From Lysobacter sp. Root494 (GTDB lineage Bacteria > Pseudomonadota > Gammaproteobacteria > Xanthomonadales > Xanthomonadaceae): a DNA stretch of 64,000 bases. Below are positions 29,866 to 39,959 of this stretch, piece after piece. The position numbers were made by a program, and so were the translations under genes. Where the stretch lies: the NCBI RefSeq assembly GCF_001427225.1, contig NZ_LMFH01000007.1, positions 248,001 to 312,000 of the forward strand, given 5' to 3'. The first letter of the stretch is position 1, and every line of letters begins with the position of its first letter. The notes beneath the pieces are model-generated. The model worked only from the letters and a program-made list of their open reading frames with translations. It was not told where the DNA came from and did not search any database.

Positions 29866-31698
29866 ATGTCTGATCAAAAACGAAACCGCACCAGGGCCAG
29901 TTGGAAGATCGCAGCCCTTGGCACCGCCCTCGGGGCCGCTCTTGCCGGCGGCCTCATCCTGACCAGTGCGCTGGCTGTCCACGGCAGCCCCTTCCCGTTC
30001 GAGCTGGACGGCAACGTGACGGATCCTGCCGGCGGCGCCGACGACTGGCAGGGCGTCTTCGAACTCAGCGGCGTCACGCCTCCGTCGACCGGCTCGCCGG
30101 TTGCGGGCAACGGCGAAACCTTCGTCCACGACCTGCCCGCCGGCGGCGCGAAAGAAACCCAGTACAACGCCGGCAAGGATTCGCTCGACCTGAGCGGCTG
30201 GTCGCGCAAGGACGTGACCAAGGTGACGCCGGACAAGGACAACATCACCGACGCGTTCGCCAAGGTCTACATGGTCGACCACGACAGCAACGCGGCCACG
30301 CCGGAGCATCGGGTGATCTACTTCGGCATGGACCGCCTGGCGAACAACGGCGACGCGGCGCTGGGCTTCTGGTTCTTCCGCAACAAGGTCGAACTGACTG
30401 GCATCGACGGCTTCAGTCCGAACCACACCGCACGCAACCTGGCGACCGGCCAGCGCGGCGACATCCTCGTCCAGCTGGACGTGATCAATGGCGGCGCGCA
30501 AAGCAGGATCGAGGTGTTCGAGTGGGTGGGGAGCGGCGGCGACACCGCCGGTAGCCTGCAACTGCTCCGCGCCCAGCTCTCGAACGGCACTACCGTGTGC
30601 ACCTCGGACGACGCCGCCTGCGGCACGTCCAATGCGAGCCAGACCGGTTCGTATTGGCCCTACGTGCCGAAGTTCGGCACCAGCGGCCAGTTGCCGGCAC
30701 AAAGCCTGTTCGAAGGCGGCATCGACATCACCGCGCTGGTGGGCGACGTGTGCTTCAACAGCTTCCTGGCCAACACCCGCACCGCGCATTCGGAAACCGC
30801 GGACCTGAAGGATCTCGCCCTCGGTGATTTCAACACCTGCGGCAGCATCGACCTGGTACGCAAGGAATGCCAGGCCGAGGCAGGCGTCAGCCCGCTGTAC
30901 AACGCCGGCGCAGAGGTCTACCAGACCAAGCACGTGCTCACCATCCGCAACGATGGCCTGGGCGGCAACGTGTTCGACGTCGCGATCCGCGACGACGCGG
31001 TCGGCGGCGACAACATCTGCCGGATCGTGGCGATCAGTGGCGGCAGTGGCAACCCGAGTGTTCCGGCGAACGGGCTCTATTTCCCGAACAACACGACGTA
31101 CATCAAGGTCGCCGATTCGCTGGCGGCTGGCATTGCGAACCAGATGGCGGTGACGCTGGTCTGCACTTCGCCGTCGAACCCGTTCGCGAACTCGGCCTCG
31201 ATCCGCGCCGGACAGTCGCCGGGTGGCACCAGCCTCACCGACAGTTACGCGGAAGGCTCGTCCGACACCACGCCGCAATGCGTGAAGAACGTTCCGACGG
31301 GACTCGAACTGACCAAGTCGTGCCCGAACGCTGTCGTGCTCGATCCGGAGAACGGCTACAAGCCGAAGGTGTGCGTGTCGATCTCGCTGAAGAACACCGG
31401 CGAGAGCAAGATCGACGTTTCTTCGCTCAGCGACGCGCGTAACGACGGCAGTTCGGCCAACCTGTTGAGCCAGATCCCCGGTACGACGCACACGATCGAT
31501 CCGGGCGTGACGGTCAACAACATCACCGACTGCTACACCCCGCTGAAGCCGGACGCCGACCAGACCGATCCGGACAAGGCGCAGTACGGCGACACGGTGA
31601 GCGCGTCGGGCTTTGCGCACAGCAACCCGGGCATCAAGGTGGATGCGAGCTCCAAGTCGGCAAGCTGCGACCTGTGCCCGGTCGGAATCAACAACTAG
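29866..31698 (+). CDS. Large secreted protein of unknown function
   Basis: A 610-residue exported protein. The N-terminal signal is long (IAALGTALGAALAGGLIL, cleavage about residue 35). The mature protein starts FPFELDGNVTDPAGGADDW, a pattern seen in large surface proteins with prealbumin-like or DUF11-like repeats. It is rich in Asp, Asn, Gly and Thr, and a dozen or so Cys suggest disulfides. The C-terminal part (from about 470) has immunoglobulin-like beta motifs such as VSISLKNTGESKIDVSS. No catalytic motif is seen. A GAAGGAG site precedes the ATG, and a terminator follows. It may be an adhesin or surface-layer component; this is inference. Confidence 0.75.
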   Translation: MSDQKRNRTRASWKIAALGTALGAALAGGLILTSALAVHGSPFPFELDGNVTDPAGGADDWQGVFELSGVTPPSTGSPVAGNGETFVHDLPAGGAKETQYNAGKDSLDLSGWSRKDVTKVTPDKDNITDAFAKVYMVDHDSNAATPEHRVIYFGMDRLANNGDAALGFWFFRNKVELTGIDGFSPNHTARNLATGQRGDILVQLDVINGGAQSRIEVFEWVGSGGDTAGSLQLLRAQLSNGTTVCTSDDAACGTSNASQTGSYWPYVPKFGTSGQLPAQSLFEGGIDITALVGDVCFNSFLANTRTAHSETADLKDLALGDFNTCGSIDLVRKECQAEAGVSPLYNAGAEVYQTKHVLTIRNDGLGGNVFDVAIRDDAVGGDNICRIVAISGGSGNPSVPANGLYFPNNTTYIKVADSLAAGIANQMAVTLVCTSPSNPFANSASIRAGQSPGGTSLTDSYAEGSSDTTPQCVKNVPTGLELTKSCPNAVVLDPENGYKPKVCVSISLKNTGESKIDVSSLSDARNDGSSANLLSQIPGTTHTIDPGVTVNNITDCYTPLKPDADQTDPDKAQYGDTVSASGFAHSNPGIKVDASSKSASCDLCPVGINN

Positions 31699-31740
31699 GG
31701 CATCGGCGAACGCGTCCGCAAGCAGCATGACGCGAGGACA

Positions 31741-31770
31741 AGGGGCGGTGCGATCTGCACCGCCCTTTTT
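31741..31770 (+). terminator. Intrinsic terminator after the secreted protein
   Basis: An AGGGGCGGTGC arm, GATCT loop and GCACCGCCC arm are followed by TTTTT. It is a classical Rho-independent terminator about 40 bases after the stop. Confidence 0.92.
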
Positions 31771-31859
31771 CGTGCACGCATTGCGGCGCGCCTGAGCCGC
31801 TTCTTAGTTGTCCCCCTTCGCGAAAGGGCCGTCGGTCCGCACGCCAGCGGCATCGCAGG

Positions 31860-33320
31860 CTAACGCCGCGTCTTCCTGCCACTAGTCTTGCTGGCGATCG
31901 CGTAGGTCGCCGATGCGCTGGCCGTATGCACGGCTCCAGCCGCACTGCTGGTGCCCGCACCGATCGTGTAATTGGCCGCGCCCGCAGTGCTCGACGAGAC
32001 CACCGTGAGCGTAGTCGACGACGAAGTGCCGGGCGAAAGAGTGAGATTCGTGGCACCCAGCACGCCGCTCCAACCGGTGGGCACACTACGCGCAAGCGCA
32101 AACGCGGTGGCCGTGCAGCCGCTGCCGTCACGGTTGCTCACGCTCAGGGTGTAACTGGCGGTGCTGCCTGCCGCAAGCGCCGAGGTCGGCCCGGTCAGGA
32201 CCAATGCCGGCGCGGCACGCACGCATGCGGCAGGCGGAGCGGCCACGGTTACATCCACCACCGCACCATTGGCGTCGGCGGATACCACGGTGAAAGACAC
32301 GCCCGCGGCGGCATCGCTGTACGTGCGGCCGACACCGAGCGCTCCGTCCCAGATGTCGTACGCGATGGTCGCGTTGCTGCTCGCGGTCATGTCCAGCAGC
32401 AGGCTCGTGCCGATGCCACCCGCGGTCAGCGTGCCCGTGCGCACCTGCACGCCCGTCGTGAGGTTGCCCAGGCCCGCCAGCACCGCGTCGAAGCCGATCG
32501 GCTGCCGGTATTCGAGGTAGTACCAGGTCTTCTGCCCGCTGGCCGGATCCACGCTCTTGGGGATCTTCAATGCCTTGGCACCGGTGCCCGGCGTCTCGTA
32601 GCGCTCGATCGTGTAACGCCCGCTGGCGGTGACCGTCGTGATCGGCGGCGCCCCCGCGGCGTTGAGCCAGCCCAGGCGTTCCTTCTGGAATGCATTGAAA
32701 TGGCCGTGGCCGCCCATGGTGTCGGCCGTGTCGGTGTAACCGCGCTGCACGCAGGTGTTGCCGAGCGCGCTGACGTCGCAATCGAGGCCGTCGGAATGCT
32801 GCAAGCCGAACTGGTGCCCCAGTTCGTGCGAGATCATCTGCTCGGTGAAGCCGGCTACGCCGTTGATGAACACGCGGTGCTCGCCGTTGGGACCGATATC
32901 GCCCCCTCCGCCGTTGATGCAGCCGGACGCGGTGGGAAACAGGTAGACGAAGGTGGTGTAGGACGACAGGTTGGCGCCGGCCGCAGCCGCGGCGCGATTG
33001 CCCTCGCTCGCTATCTGGCTCCAGGTGCACTGCGTGGTCGACACCGGAATGGTGAACCAGCCGAAGGTGGCACCGCTGAGAAAGGTCTTCTGGTACGAGG
33101 CTTCCCAGTAGAAATCGCTGACCTTGCCGAAGACGAGCTGGTTGAGCTCGGCGGGCGTGTTGGAAGGCGCTGCGGTGTCGGTGAAGTTCACCAGGATCAC
33201 CACGGTCTTTATTTCGCCGGTGGTGGTGGCCGCGCGCGCGGAAGGAGCGGCGACGAGGGAAAGCAGGAGCGCAAGGATGCAGCAGAACGTGGCGCGCAGC
33301 GCCATCGCGGGGAAATGCAT
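31860..33320 (-). CDS. Secreted metzincin-type zinc metallopeptidase
   Basis: A 486-residue exported peptidase. Signal peptide about 1-30 (ILALLLSLVAAPSARA). The catalytic helix HELGHQFGLQH at 165-175 is a full HExxHxxGxxH zinc motif, and DTADTMGGHGHF supplies a Met-turn-like Met. This resembles gametolysin/M11-type peptidases. A C-terminal NEW3-like beta domain (about 370-470, VLTGPTSALAAGSTASYTL) precedes a basic tail GRKTRR. The ATG at 33320 follows GAGGTCAG; an alternative ATG at 33305 would also give a signal peptide. It probably degrades extracellular proteins. Confidence 0.88.
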   Translation of the reverse strand: MHFPAMALRATFCCILALLLSLVAAPSARAATTTGEIKTVVILVNFTDTAAPSNTPAELNQLVFGKVSDFYWEASYQKTFLSGATFGWFTIPVSTTQCTWSQIASEGNRAAAAAGANLSSYTTFVYLFPTASGCINGGGGDIGPNGEHRVFINGVAGFTEQMISHELGHQFGLQHSDGLDCDVSALGNTCVQRGYTDTADTMGGHGHFNAFQKERLGWLNAAGAPPITTVTASGRYTIERYETPGTGAKALKIPKSVDPASGQKTWYYLEYRQPIGFDAVLAGLGNLTTGVQVRTGTLTAGGIGTSLLLDMTASSNATIAYDIWDGALGVGRTYSDAAAGVSFTVVSADANGAVVDVTVAAPPAACVRAAPALVLTGPTSALAAGSTASYTLSVSNRDGSGCTATAFALARSVPTGWSGVLGATNLTLSPGTSSSTTLTVVSSSTAGAANYTIGAGTSSAAGAVHTASASATYAIASKTSGRKTRR

Positions 33321-33605
33321 TGAACTGACCTCGGAAGTGGATTGCTCGGGCCGGCGTCATTGCCGTGCCGGTTCCGCCCCGGGGCGTCGCGGCTCTGGCC
33401 GAAGGCCACGCCGACACTTCCGTTTATCGACCAGCGCCGTGCTTCCCCTAAAGCCCAGCGACGGGCGCGATGTTGGGGATTCGGCCGCAGCGTTACCGGT
33501 ACGTGTTGCCCAGTTCATCCATACGCTGGCTAAAACTTCACCACCCGTGTCCAAAGATGCCTTTATTTTCCCATTCAGAGAAATTCGCCACGCTAAGCTG
33601 CGCCC

Positions 33606-34286
33606 ATGCGAAAACAACCCATCCTCCTGTCCTGGAGCGGCGGCAAGGACGCGGCGTGGACTCTTCACACGCTCCGCGACCGCCCTGATGTCGACGTCGT
33701 CGGCCTGCTCACCACGGTCACGGAGGGTTTCGAGCGCATCGCGATGCACGGGATCCGTCGCGACATCCTGCTGGCGCAGGCCGGGGCGACCGGATTGCCG
33801 TTGATCGAGGTACGCATTCCGCAGCAGTGCGACAACGCGCGCTACGAAGCCGCCTTTGCCGAAGCCCTCGCGCAGGCGCGCGCGCGTTGGCCGGAATTGC
33901 AGACGATCGCCTTCGGCGACCTGTTCCTCGAAGACGTGCGCGCGTGGCGCGAAACACTGTGCGCGCGGCTCGGGTGGAATATCGAAACGCCGCTGTTCGG
34001 CGCCGACACCGCGAAGCTCGCGCGCGCGATGACTGAAGGCGGACTGCGCGCGACATTGTGCTGCGTCGACACGACGCAGCTGCCCGCGGATTTCAGTGGT
34101 CGCGAATTCGATGCGACGTTGCTGGCCGATTTGCCGGCGGGCGTGGATCCATGCGGCGAAGGCGGCGAATTCCACACATGCGTCCATGCCGGGCCGATGT
34201 TCGCGCACGCGCTCGTTTTGCAAACCGGCGAACAGGTGCTGCGCGAAGAACGCTTCGCCTACACCGACCTGGAACTGGTCGCGTAG
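33606..34286 (+). CDS. Dph6-like ATP-pyrophosphatase domain protein (DUF71)
   Basis: A 226-residue adenine-nucleotide alpha-hydrolase fold protein. The PP-loop LLSWSGGKDAAWTLH is at residues 8-22, and the family end motif DPCGEGGEFHT lies near 179. In eukaryotes this domain forms the amide of diphthamide on EF2; bacteria lack diphthamide, so the substrate here is unknown (an amidation or related reaction). Cytoplasmic. The ATG at 33606 puts the PP-loop in the usual place. It is divergent from the peptidase gene across 285 bases with no other feature. Confidence 0.88.
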   Translation: MRKQPILLSWSGGKDAAWTLHTLRDRPDVDVVGLLTTVTEGFERIAMHGIRRDILLAQAGATGLPLIEVRIPQQCDNARYEAAFAEALAQARARWPELQTIAFGDLFLEDVRAWRETLCARLGWNIETPLFGADTAKLARAMTEGGLRATLCCVDTTQLPADFSGREFDATLLADLPAGVDPCGEGGEFHTCVHAGPMFAHALVLQTGEQVLREERFAYTDLELVA

Positions 34287-34457
34287 GCAAAGCAGGTGCA
34301 CTGGTTCAACGCGGCCGCGGCACGCAGTGACGTCCAGCAGGTGTAGTTCGGCCAAGCCGAACGGCGCGCGATGTCGTGTGGGCAACCGTGCCCGCCCGTT
34401 AGACTCCGTCGGCCGGCGGCGCGGATGCGGCCTGGCTTCACTCTGGGGAGAGCCGAC

Positions 34458-35225
34458 ATGCCAATCCTGGGCCTTGGCCTGCACGTGGTCATTGCGATGT
34501 TCTTTGCCATGCACGCGGTGCGCAGCGGGCAGGATCGCTATTGGCTGATGATCCTGTTTGCGTTCCCGGGGCTGGGCAGCCTCGTCTACGCGCTGATGAT
34601 CTGGTTGCCGGAAATGCGCTACACGCGCCACGGCCACGCGCTGGTGCGCGGCGTGAAGCAGGTGCTCGATCCCACGCGCGAACTGCGCGCCGCGCAGGAT
34701 GCGTTCGAGATGGCGGCGACGACCGACAACCGGCTTCGTCTTGCCGATGCATTGCTGGGGTCCAATCGCGCCTCCGAGGCGGTACCGCAGTACCAGGCGG
34801 CGTTGCAGGGCATCCACAGCGGCGATCCCGACATCCAGGTTCGCCTGGCACGCGCGCTGTTGCAGTCCGGCCACGCGACAGCGGCACGCGAGCTCCTCGA
34901 CACTGTCATTCGCAAGCGCCCGGACTTCCGCTCGCAGGACGGCCACGTCACCTATGCACGCGCGGTGGCGGCCGAAGGCAACCGCGCCAGGGCGCGCGAG
35001 GAATTCGAAACGCTGATCGGCTACGCCAGCGGCTTCGAGGCACACGTGCATTACGCCGAAACACTGCAGGGCTGGGGCGAAACCGACAAGGCGCGCGGCC
35101 TGTGCGAACAGGTGCTCTCGCGCGCCAAGCGCATGCCGGGTTATGCGCGCCGCCTCAACAAGCCGGAACTCGACCGGTTGAAACAGCTCTCGACGCAACT
35201 GGCCAAGGCGCAACTGACCGGCTGA
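34458..35225 (+). CDS. TPR-containing inner-membrane protein
   Basis: A 255-residue protein with two N-terminal membrane helices (about 3-17 and 27-46, MILFAFPGLGSLVYALMIW), a short basic linker, then tetratricopeptide-like repeats from about residue 75 to 230 (RLADALLGSNRASEAVPQYQ, VRLARALLQSGHATAARELL, HYAETLQGWGETDKARGLCE). It is likely a scaffold on the cytoplasmic side. The ATG at 34458 follows GGGGAGAG; the frame further upstream lacks family features. It converges on ppc, with six bases between the stops. Confidence 0.85.
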   Translation: MPILGLGLHVVIAMFFAMHAVRSGQDRYWLMILFAFPGLGSLVYALMIWLPEMRYTRHGHALVRGVKQVLDPTRELRAAQDAFEMAATTDNRLRLADALLGSNRASEAVPQYQAALQGIHSGDPDIQVRLARALLQSGHATAARELLDTVIRKRPDFRSQDGHVTYARAVAAEGNRARAREEFETLIGYASGFEAHVHYAETLQGWGETDKARGLCEQVLSRAKRMPGYARRLNKPELDRLKQLSTQLAKAQLTG

Positions 35226-35231
35226 TCGCCG

Positions 35232-37991
35232 CTAACCGGTGTTCTGGATACCCGCGGCGATCCCGTTCACCGTCGCGATCAAGGATTGCAGCAACTCGTC
35301 GTCCTGGCTGCCGCTGGCGCGCCAGCGTGCGAGCAGGTCGACCTGCAACATGCTGATCGGATCGACGTAAGGATTGCGCAGGCGGATCGACTGGCGCAGC
35401 CGCGGATCCTCGGCAAGCAGTTCGTGGCGGCGCTTGATCGCGAAGACCGCGTCGCGCGTGCGTTCGAATTCGGCGGTGATGTCCGCGTGGAAGCGCGCAT
35501 GAAGGTCGCCGGCAAGCAGCGAGTAGCGTTCGAAGATGCCGAGATCCGACTTCGCCAGCACCATCTCGACATCGTCGACCAGCGTGTGGAAGAACGGCCA
35601 GTCGCGCGCCATCTCCGCCATCGCATCGTGGCTGTGCTGCTGCAGCGCGCGCTGCAGTGCGCTGCCGACCCCGTACCAGCCGGTGAGGCCGGAGCGATTC
35701 TGCGCCCATGCAAAGACCCACGGGATCGCGCGCAATGAAGCGATGCCCGGTGGCCGCGTAACGCCTTCGCCGCCCGCGCGCTTGCTCGGGCGCGAACCGA
35801 TGCGCAAACGCTCGATCACGTCGATCGGCGTGGCCGCGCGGAAATAGGCGGGGAAATCCGCGTTGGCATGCACCAGCGCGCGGTAGTGCACGCGCGAATC
35901 GCGGGCGAGCTCCGACGCGATTGCGCGCCAGCGCTCCTCGCGCGGCTCGGCGACGCGCGGACGCAGGGTGGCGCGCAGCACGGCGCCCGTGGTCTGCTCA
36001 AGGTTGCGCAGCGCAATCGCGCGAATGCCGAACTTGCGGTGGATCACCTCGCCCTGCTCGGTCACGCGCAGGTAGCCGTCGACCGAGCCGCGCGGCATCG
36101 CGATCACCGCGCGTTCGGTCTTGCCGCCGCCGCGACTGATCGAACCGCCACGGCCGTGGAAGAACGCGATCTGCACGCCACTGTCGCGTGCCAGCTTCGT
36201 CAGCGCGACCTGGGTCTGCTGCAACGCCCAGCGCGAAGCGAGCAGGCCGCCATCCTTCGCGCTGTCGGAATAACCGAGCATCACCACCTGGCGATTGCCG
36301 CGTGCGGCGAGATGCTCGCGGTACAGCGGGTCGGCGAACAGCGCGCGCAACGTGTCGGCAGCGGCATCGAGATCGTCGACGGTTTCGAACAGCGGCGCGA
36401 TATCGATGGGAACAATCTGGCTTCCACCCGACTGTTCAACGCAACCGGCAATGCGCGCCAGGGCGAGCACCGACAGCGCGTCGGCGGCACTGCGGCTCAT
36501 GCTGATGATGTACGGCCCGAACGCGTGTTCGCCGTAACGCGGGCGCAACGTGGCGACGGCGCGGAACACATCGAGCGTCGAACGTGAGGTTTCATTGCCT
36601 TCGGACGCAACGGCTTCATCGCCCTGAAGCAGCCGGTGCAGCCGCTGCGTGCGTTCCGCGATGCTGCGCTCCGCCCACACCGGATCTTCGAGCAGCGCCG
36701 CAAGCGCGGCATCGTGCGTCGCCGAGTCCTGGCGCAGGTCGAGGCTGGCGAGATGGAAGCCGAAACACTCCGCGCGCCGCTGCAGTCGCCGCACTGCGAA
36801 ACCGCCCGCGTGTTCGCCGCGATGCTCGCGCAAACTCTGTTCGATCAGCGCAATGTCGGCCTTGAACTCCGCGGCATCGACATAGCCCTCGGGCTGCTCG
36901 TGCATCGTCGCGAACAACCGCTCGTAGATGAAGGTGAGCAGCTTGCGATACGGCATGTCCGCGTGGCGCGGCTTGAGCTTGGCCGCGGCCTCCGGCATGT
37001 GCTGGCGATAGAACCCGATGCGCGCGAGCAGCGCGTCGGACACGCCGACGCGCGTGATCGACTGGCTCAGTGCTTCGCCCAGGGACAGCAGGTCGCGGCG
37101 ATACGCCTGCAGCACCAGCGCGCGCTGGCCTGCAAGCGTGGCGGTGATGGTGTCGGCGCCGACATTCGGATTGCCATCCATGTCGCCACCGACCCAGCTG
37201 CCGAAACCGAGCATGTGCGGCACCGGCGCTTCGCCGTAGGTTTCGCGCAGGGCGTCTTCGAATACTTCGTAGAACACCGGCAGCACGCGGTACAGCACTT
37301 CCGACAGATAGAAGCCGACGTGCTGGAATTCGTCGGCGACGCTCGGCTTGGCGGAAGGTGCTTCCGCGGTCTGCCAGCTGGTGGTGAGCGCGAGGCGGAT
37401 GCGCTCGCGATCGGCACGGCGTTCGGCGGGCGTGCGGCCGCGGTCGATGTCGGCGACCAGGCAGGTGACGATTTCGCGCTCCTTCTTCAGCAGCGCGCGG
37501 CGCACGGCCTCGGTGGGATGCGCGGTGAAGACGGGTTCGACATGCAGGCGCGGCAGCAGCGCGAGCAGTTCGTCGCGGCTCACGCGTTCACGCGCGAGAC
37601 CGGCGAGCACGTCGTGCAGGCCGCCGGGTTGCGGCGCGCTGCCGCGGCGCTCGTAGTCGCGGCGGCGGCGGATGCGGTGCACGCGTTCGGCGAGGTTGAC
37701 CGCCTGGAAATACGTGGCGAACGCACGCACCAGGTCGCTGGCGTGTTCAAGCTCGATGCCTTCGAGCAATTCCGCGATTTCCGCCACCGGCGCTCCGCTT
37801 TCGCGGCGGCGGATCGCGGCGCGGCGCAGCCGCTCGACTTCGGCCAGGAATTCGGGCGAACGCTGCTCGGCGAGGATGTCGCCGACCAGCGCGCCCAGCA
37901 TGTTCACGTCTTCGCGCAGCAGCGTGTCGGTGGGCGCGAACTCGATGGTGCGCAGGGGTTCGGACGTCGTCGCGGGCACGGGCAGGTTCAT
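35232..37991 (-). CDS. ppc: Phosphoenolpyruvate carboxylase
   Basis: A 919-residue cytoplasmic enzyme that carboxylates PEP to oxaloacetate to refill the TCA cycle. Signatures in order: the catalytic His region VFTAHPTEAVRR near 157, GSWVGGDMDGNPNVG near 270, MLGYSDSAKDGG near 573, the catalytic loop FHGRGGSISRGGGKTE near 614, and the C-terminal QNTG. The length is in the usual range (880-960). The ATG at 37991 is the first start. It reads away from the glutamate-cysteine ligase gene, which lies upstream on the same strand. Confidence 0.97.
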   Translation of the reverse strand: MNLPVPATTSEPLRTIEFAPTDTLLREDVNMLGALVGDILAEQRSPEFLAEVERLRRAAIRRRESGAPVAEIAELLEGIELEHASDLVRAFATYFQAVNLAERVHRIRRRRDYERRGSAPQPGGLHDVLAGLARERVSRDELLALLPRLHVEPVFTAHPTEAVRRALLKKEREIVTCLVADIDRGRTPAERRADRERIRLALTTSWQTAEAPSAKPSVADEFQHVGFYLSEVLYRVLPVFYEVFEDALRETYGEAPVPHMLGFGSWVGGDMDGNPNVGADTITATLAGQRALVLQAYRRDLLSLGEALSQSITRVGVSDALLARIGFYRQHMPEAAAKLKPRHADMPYRKLLTFIYERLFATMHEQPEGYVDAAEFKADIALIEQSLREHRGEHAGGFAVRRLQRRAECFGFHLASLDLRQDSATHDAALAALLEDPVWAERSIAERTQRLHRLLQGDEAVASEGNETSRSTLDVFRAVATLRPRYGEHAFGPYIISMSRSAADALSVLALARIAGCVEQSGGSQIVPIDIAPLFETVDDLDAAADTLRALFADPLYREHLAARGNRQVVMLGYSDSAKDGGLLASRWALQQTQVALTKLARDSGVQIAFFHGRGGSISRGGGKTERAVIAMPRGSVDGYLRVTEQGEVIHRKFGIRAIALRNLEQTTGAVLRATLRPRVAEPREERWRAIASELARDSRVHYRALVHANADFPAYFRAATPIDVIERLRIGSRPSKRAGGEGVTRPPGIASLRAIPWVFAWAQNRSGLTGWYGVGSALQRALQQHSHDAMAEMARDWPFFHTLVDDVEMVLAKSDLGIFERYSLLAGDLHARFHADITAEFERTRDAVFAIKRRHELLAEDPRLRQSIRLRNPYVDPISMLQVDLLARWRASGSQDDELLQSLIATVNGIAAGIQNTG

Positions 37992-38215
37992 CCCGCGAGT
38001 CTAGGACGGGATCGTGTTGCGCGGCAGCATGATTTCGCTTGTAACGAAAATGGCCTGATGACGGAGCGTCATGAGCTCATGGCAGGAACCGTGGACCTGG
38101 CGGTGCCCTGCAGGAGCACCATTCCGGCCAGGGCCAGCCTCTGCGCGTGATTTCAAAAGCATGGGGCCCGGTTTTTCCGGAGTGTCGATATCCGGCGTCG
38201 TACCGCGTACCGATA

Positions 38216-39580
38216 TCAGTACGCGAATTCGCGGAACACCCGGTCGATGTCGCCGCCCCACTCGTCATGGAACAGCGCGAGCTTGCGTTCCGCCGGCGTC
38301 TCGTTGGCTTCGGCGAACTCGATCAGTGGCTCGAGGAAGCGGCTTTCGTCGGTACCGCTGCTGTTGAGGCGCGCGCGGCGCTGCAGGCCGGCGGCCGCGA
38401 TGCGCAAGGCTTCGAGCGCGAGGTCGCGCACGCTGCCGGCGCGGAACGGCAGCTTCAATGCATGTTTCGGCACGCCATCGCGCAAGGCATTGCGTTCGGC
38501 CATGGTGAAGTCGCGGACTAGGTCCCACGCGGCATCCAGCGATGCATCGTCGTAGAGCAGGCCGACCCAGAATGCGGGCAGCGCGCATAACCGGTTCCAT
38601 GGACCGCCATCGGCGCCGCGCATTTCCAGGTACTTCTTCAGGCGCACTTCCGGGAACGCGGTGGTCATGTGATCCGACCAGTCGCGCAGCGTCGGCAACG
38701 CACCGGGCAGCACGTCGAGTTCGCCCTTGAGGAACTTGCGGAACGATTTTCCGCTCGCATCCACGTATTCACCATCGCGGTACGAGAAATACATCGGCAC
38801 GTCGAGCAGGTAGTCGACGTAGCGTTCAAAGCCGAAGCCGTCTTCGAACACGAAATCGAGCATCCCGGTGCGATCGGGATCGGTATCGGTCCAGATATGT
38901 GAGCGGTACGAGAGATAGCCGTTGGGCTTGCCTTCGGTGAATGGCGAATCGGCGAAGAGCGCGGTCGCGATCGGCTGCAGCGCCAGCGAAACGCGGAACT
39001 TCTTCACCATGTCGGCTTCGCTGCTGAAGTCGAGGTTGACCTGCACCGTGCAGGTGCGCGTCATCATGTCGAGGCCGAGGTCGCCGCGCCTGGGCATGTA
39101 GTCGCGCATGATCTTGTAGCGGCCTTTCGGCATCCATGGCATGTCCTCGCGCTTCCACTTGGGCTGGAAGCCCATGCCGAGAAAACCGAGCTGCAGTTCC
39201 TCCGCCACGGTCTTTACTTCGGCGAGATGCGTGTTGGTTTCCCGGCAGGTGTCGTGGATGGTTTCCAGCGGCGCGCCGGACAGTTCGAGCTGCCCGGCCG
39301 GTTCCAGCGTGACCGATGCGCCGTCCTTGAGCAGTGCGATCGTGCGGCCATGCTCCTGCACTGGCGTCCAGCCGAAACGGGTGAGTCCCGTGAGCAGCGC
39401 CTCGATGCCGCGATCGCCGTCGAAGGTGGGTGGACGCAGGTCGTCGAGGCGGAAACCGAACTTCTCGTGCTCGGTGCCGATGCGCCATTCCGCGCGCGGC
39501 TTGCTGCCCGAGGCAAGGTATTCGATCAGCTCGCGCTGGTCGGTGATCGGGGATTCGGCGACGTTGCTCGGGCTCGACAT
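38216..39580 (-). CDS. gshA: Glutamate-cysteine ligase (plant/alphaproteobacterial type)
   Basis: A 454-residue enzyme that makes gamma-glutamylcysteine, the first step of glutathione synthesis, in the cytoplasm. It is of the type shared by plants, alphaproteobacteria and xanthomonads, not the enteric form. Recognised by [13 protein letters not shown] near residue 29, [15 protein letters not shown] near 113, [20 protein letters not shown] near 136, and [16 protein letters not shown] near 176. The ATG at 39580 begins [10 protein letters not shown]; longer upstream frames are unlike the family. Glutathione made here could serve the glutaredoxin fusion and the kappa-GST-like gene. Confidence 0.93.
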   Translation of the reverse strand: MSSPSNVAESPITDQRELIEYLASGSKPRAEWRIGTEHEKFGFRLDDLRPPTFDGDRGIEALLTGLTRFGWTPVQEHGRTIALLKDGASVTLEPAGQLELSGAPLETIHDTCRETNTHLAEVKTVAEELQLGFLGMGFQPKWKREDMPWMPKGRYKIMRDYMPRRGDLGLDMMTRTCTVQVNLDFSSEADMVKKFRVSLALQPIATALFADSPFTEGKPNGYLSYRSHIWTDTDPDRTGMLDFVFEDGFGFERYVDYLLDVPMYFSYRDGEYVDASGKSFRKFLKGELDVLPGALPTLRDWSDHMTTAFPEVRLKKYLEMRGADGGPWNRLCALPAFWVGLLYDDASLDAAWDLVRDFTMAERNALRDGVPKHALKLPFRAGSVRDLALEALRIAAAGLQRRARLNSSGTDESRFLEPLIEFAEANETPAERKLALFHDEWGGDIDRVFREFAY

Positions 39581-39959
39581 GCAGTGGTCTCGTTGAATCC
39601 CGCTTGTGCTGCGGGTGGAGCGGCGGTTCTGAAGCGATTCGGGAATCCGGACGCGATATGGGGCCGGCGCCCACCTACCGCAACACCGAAAGCAGCGGGG
39701 CAGCATAGCCCTTCGCCATGACGCGATTGCCTGCCCCGCCGCGCCAGCTGTGTTCCAGTGTTGCGGCGGCCGGCCGCCGCGAACGATGGGGCGTGGCCTG
39801 CGATGGTCGCGTGGAGTGCGCTGGCGCTTTTCCGTGTCCGCGGTCCTGGCCGGATCGGGCAGCAATGACGATGACTACGTTTTCACCGCGCGCCGCTTCG
39901 TTGCATTGCGCGCCGCTCCCTAGAATCGCCATGCGCCCACCGGCGCTACGGAGACTGCG
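39581..39959. other. Divergent intergenic region, no gene seen
   Basis: 379 bases between gshA (leftward) and the amylase (rightward). Short open frames cross it, but none has a good start or resembles a protein. It should contain both promoters; no repeat or RNA element was recognised. Confidence 0.5.

Noticed and set aside
29827-31728. 633-codon open frame antisense to the secreted protein
   Set aside because: Complementary-strand shadow: the opposite strand has a signal peptide, ribosome site and terminator.
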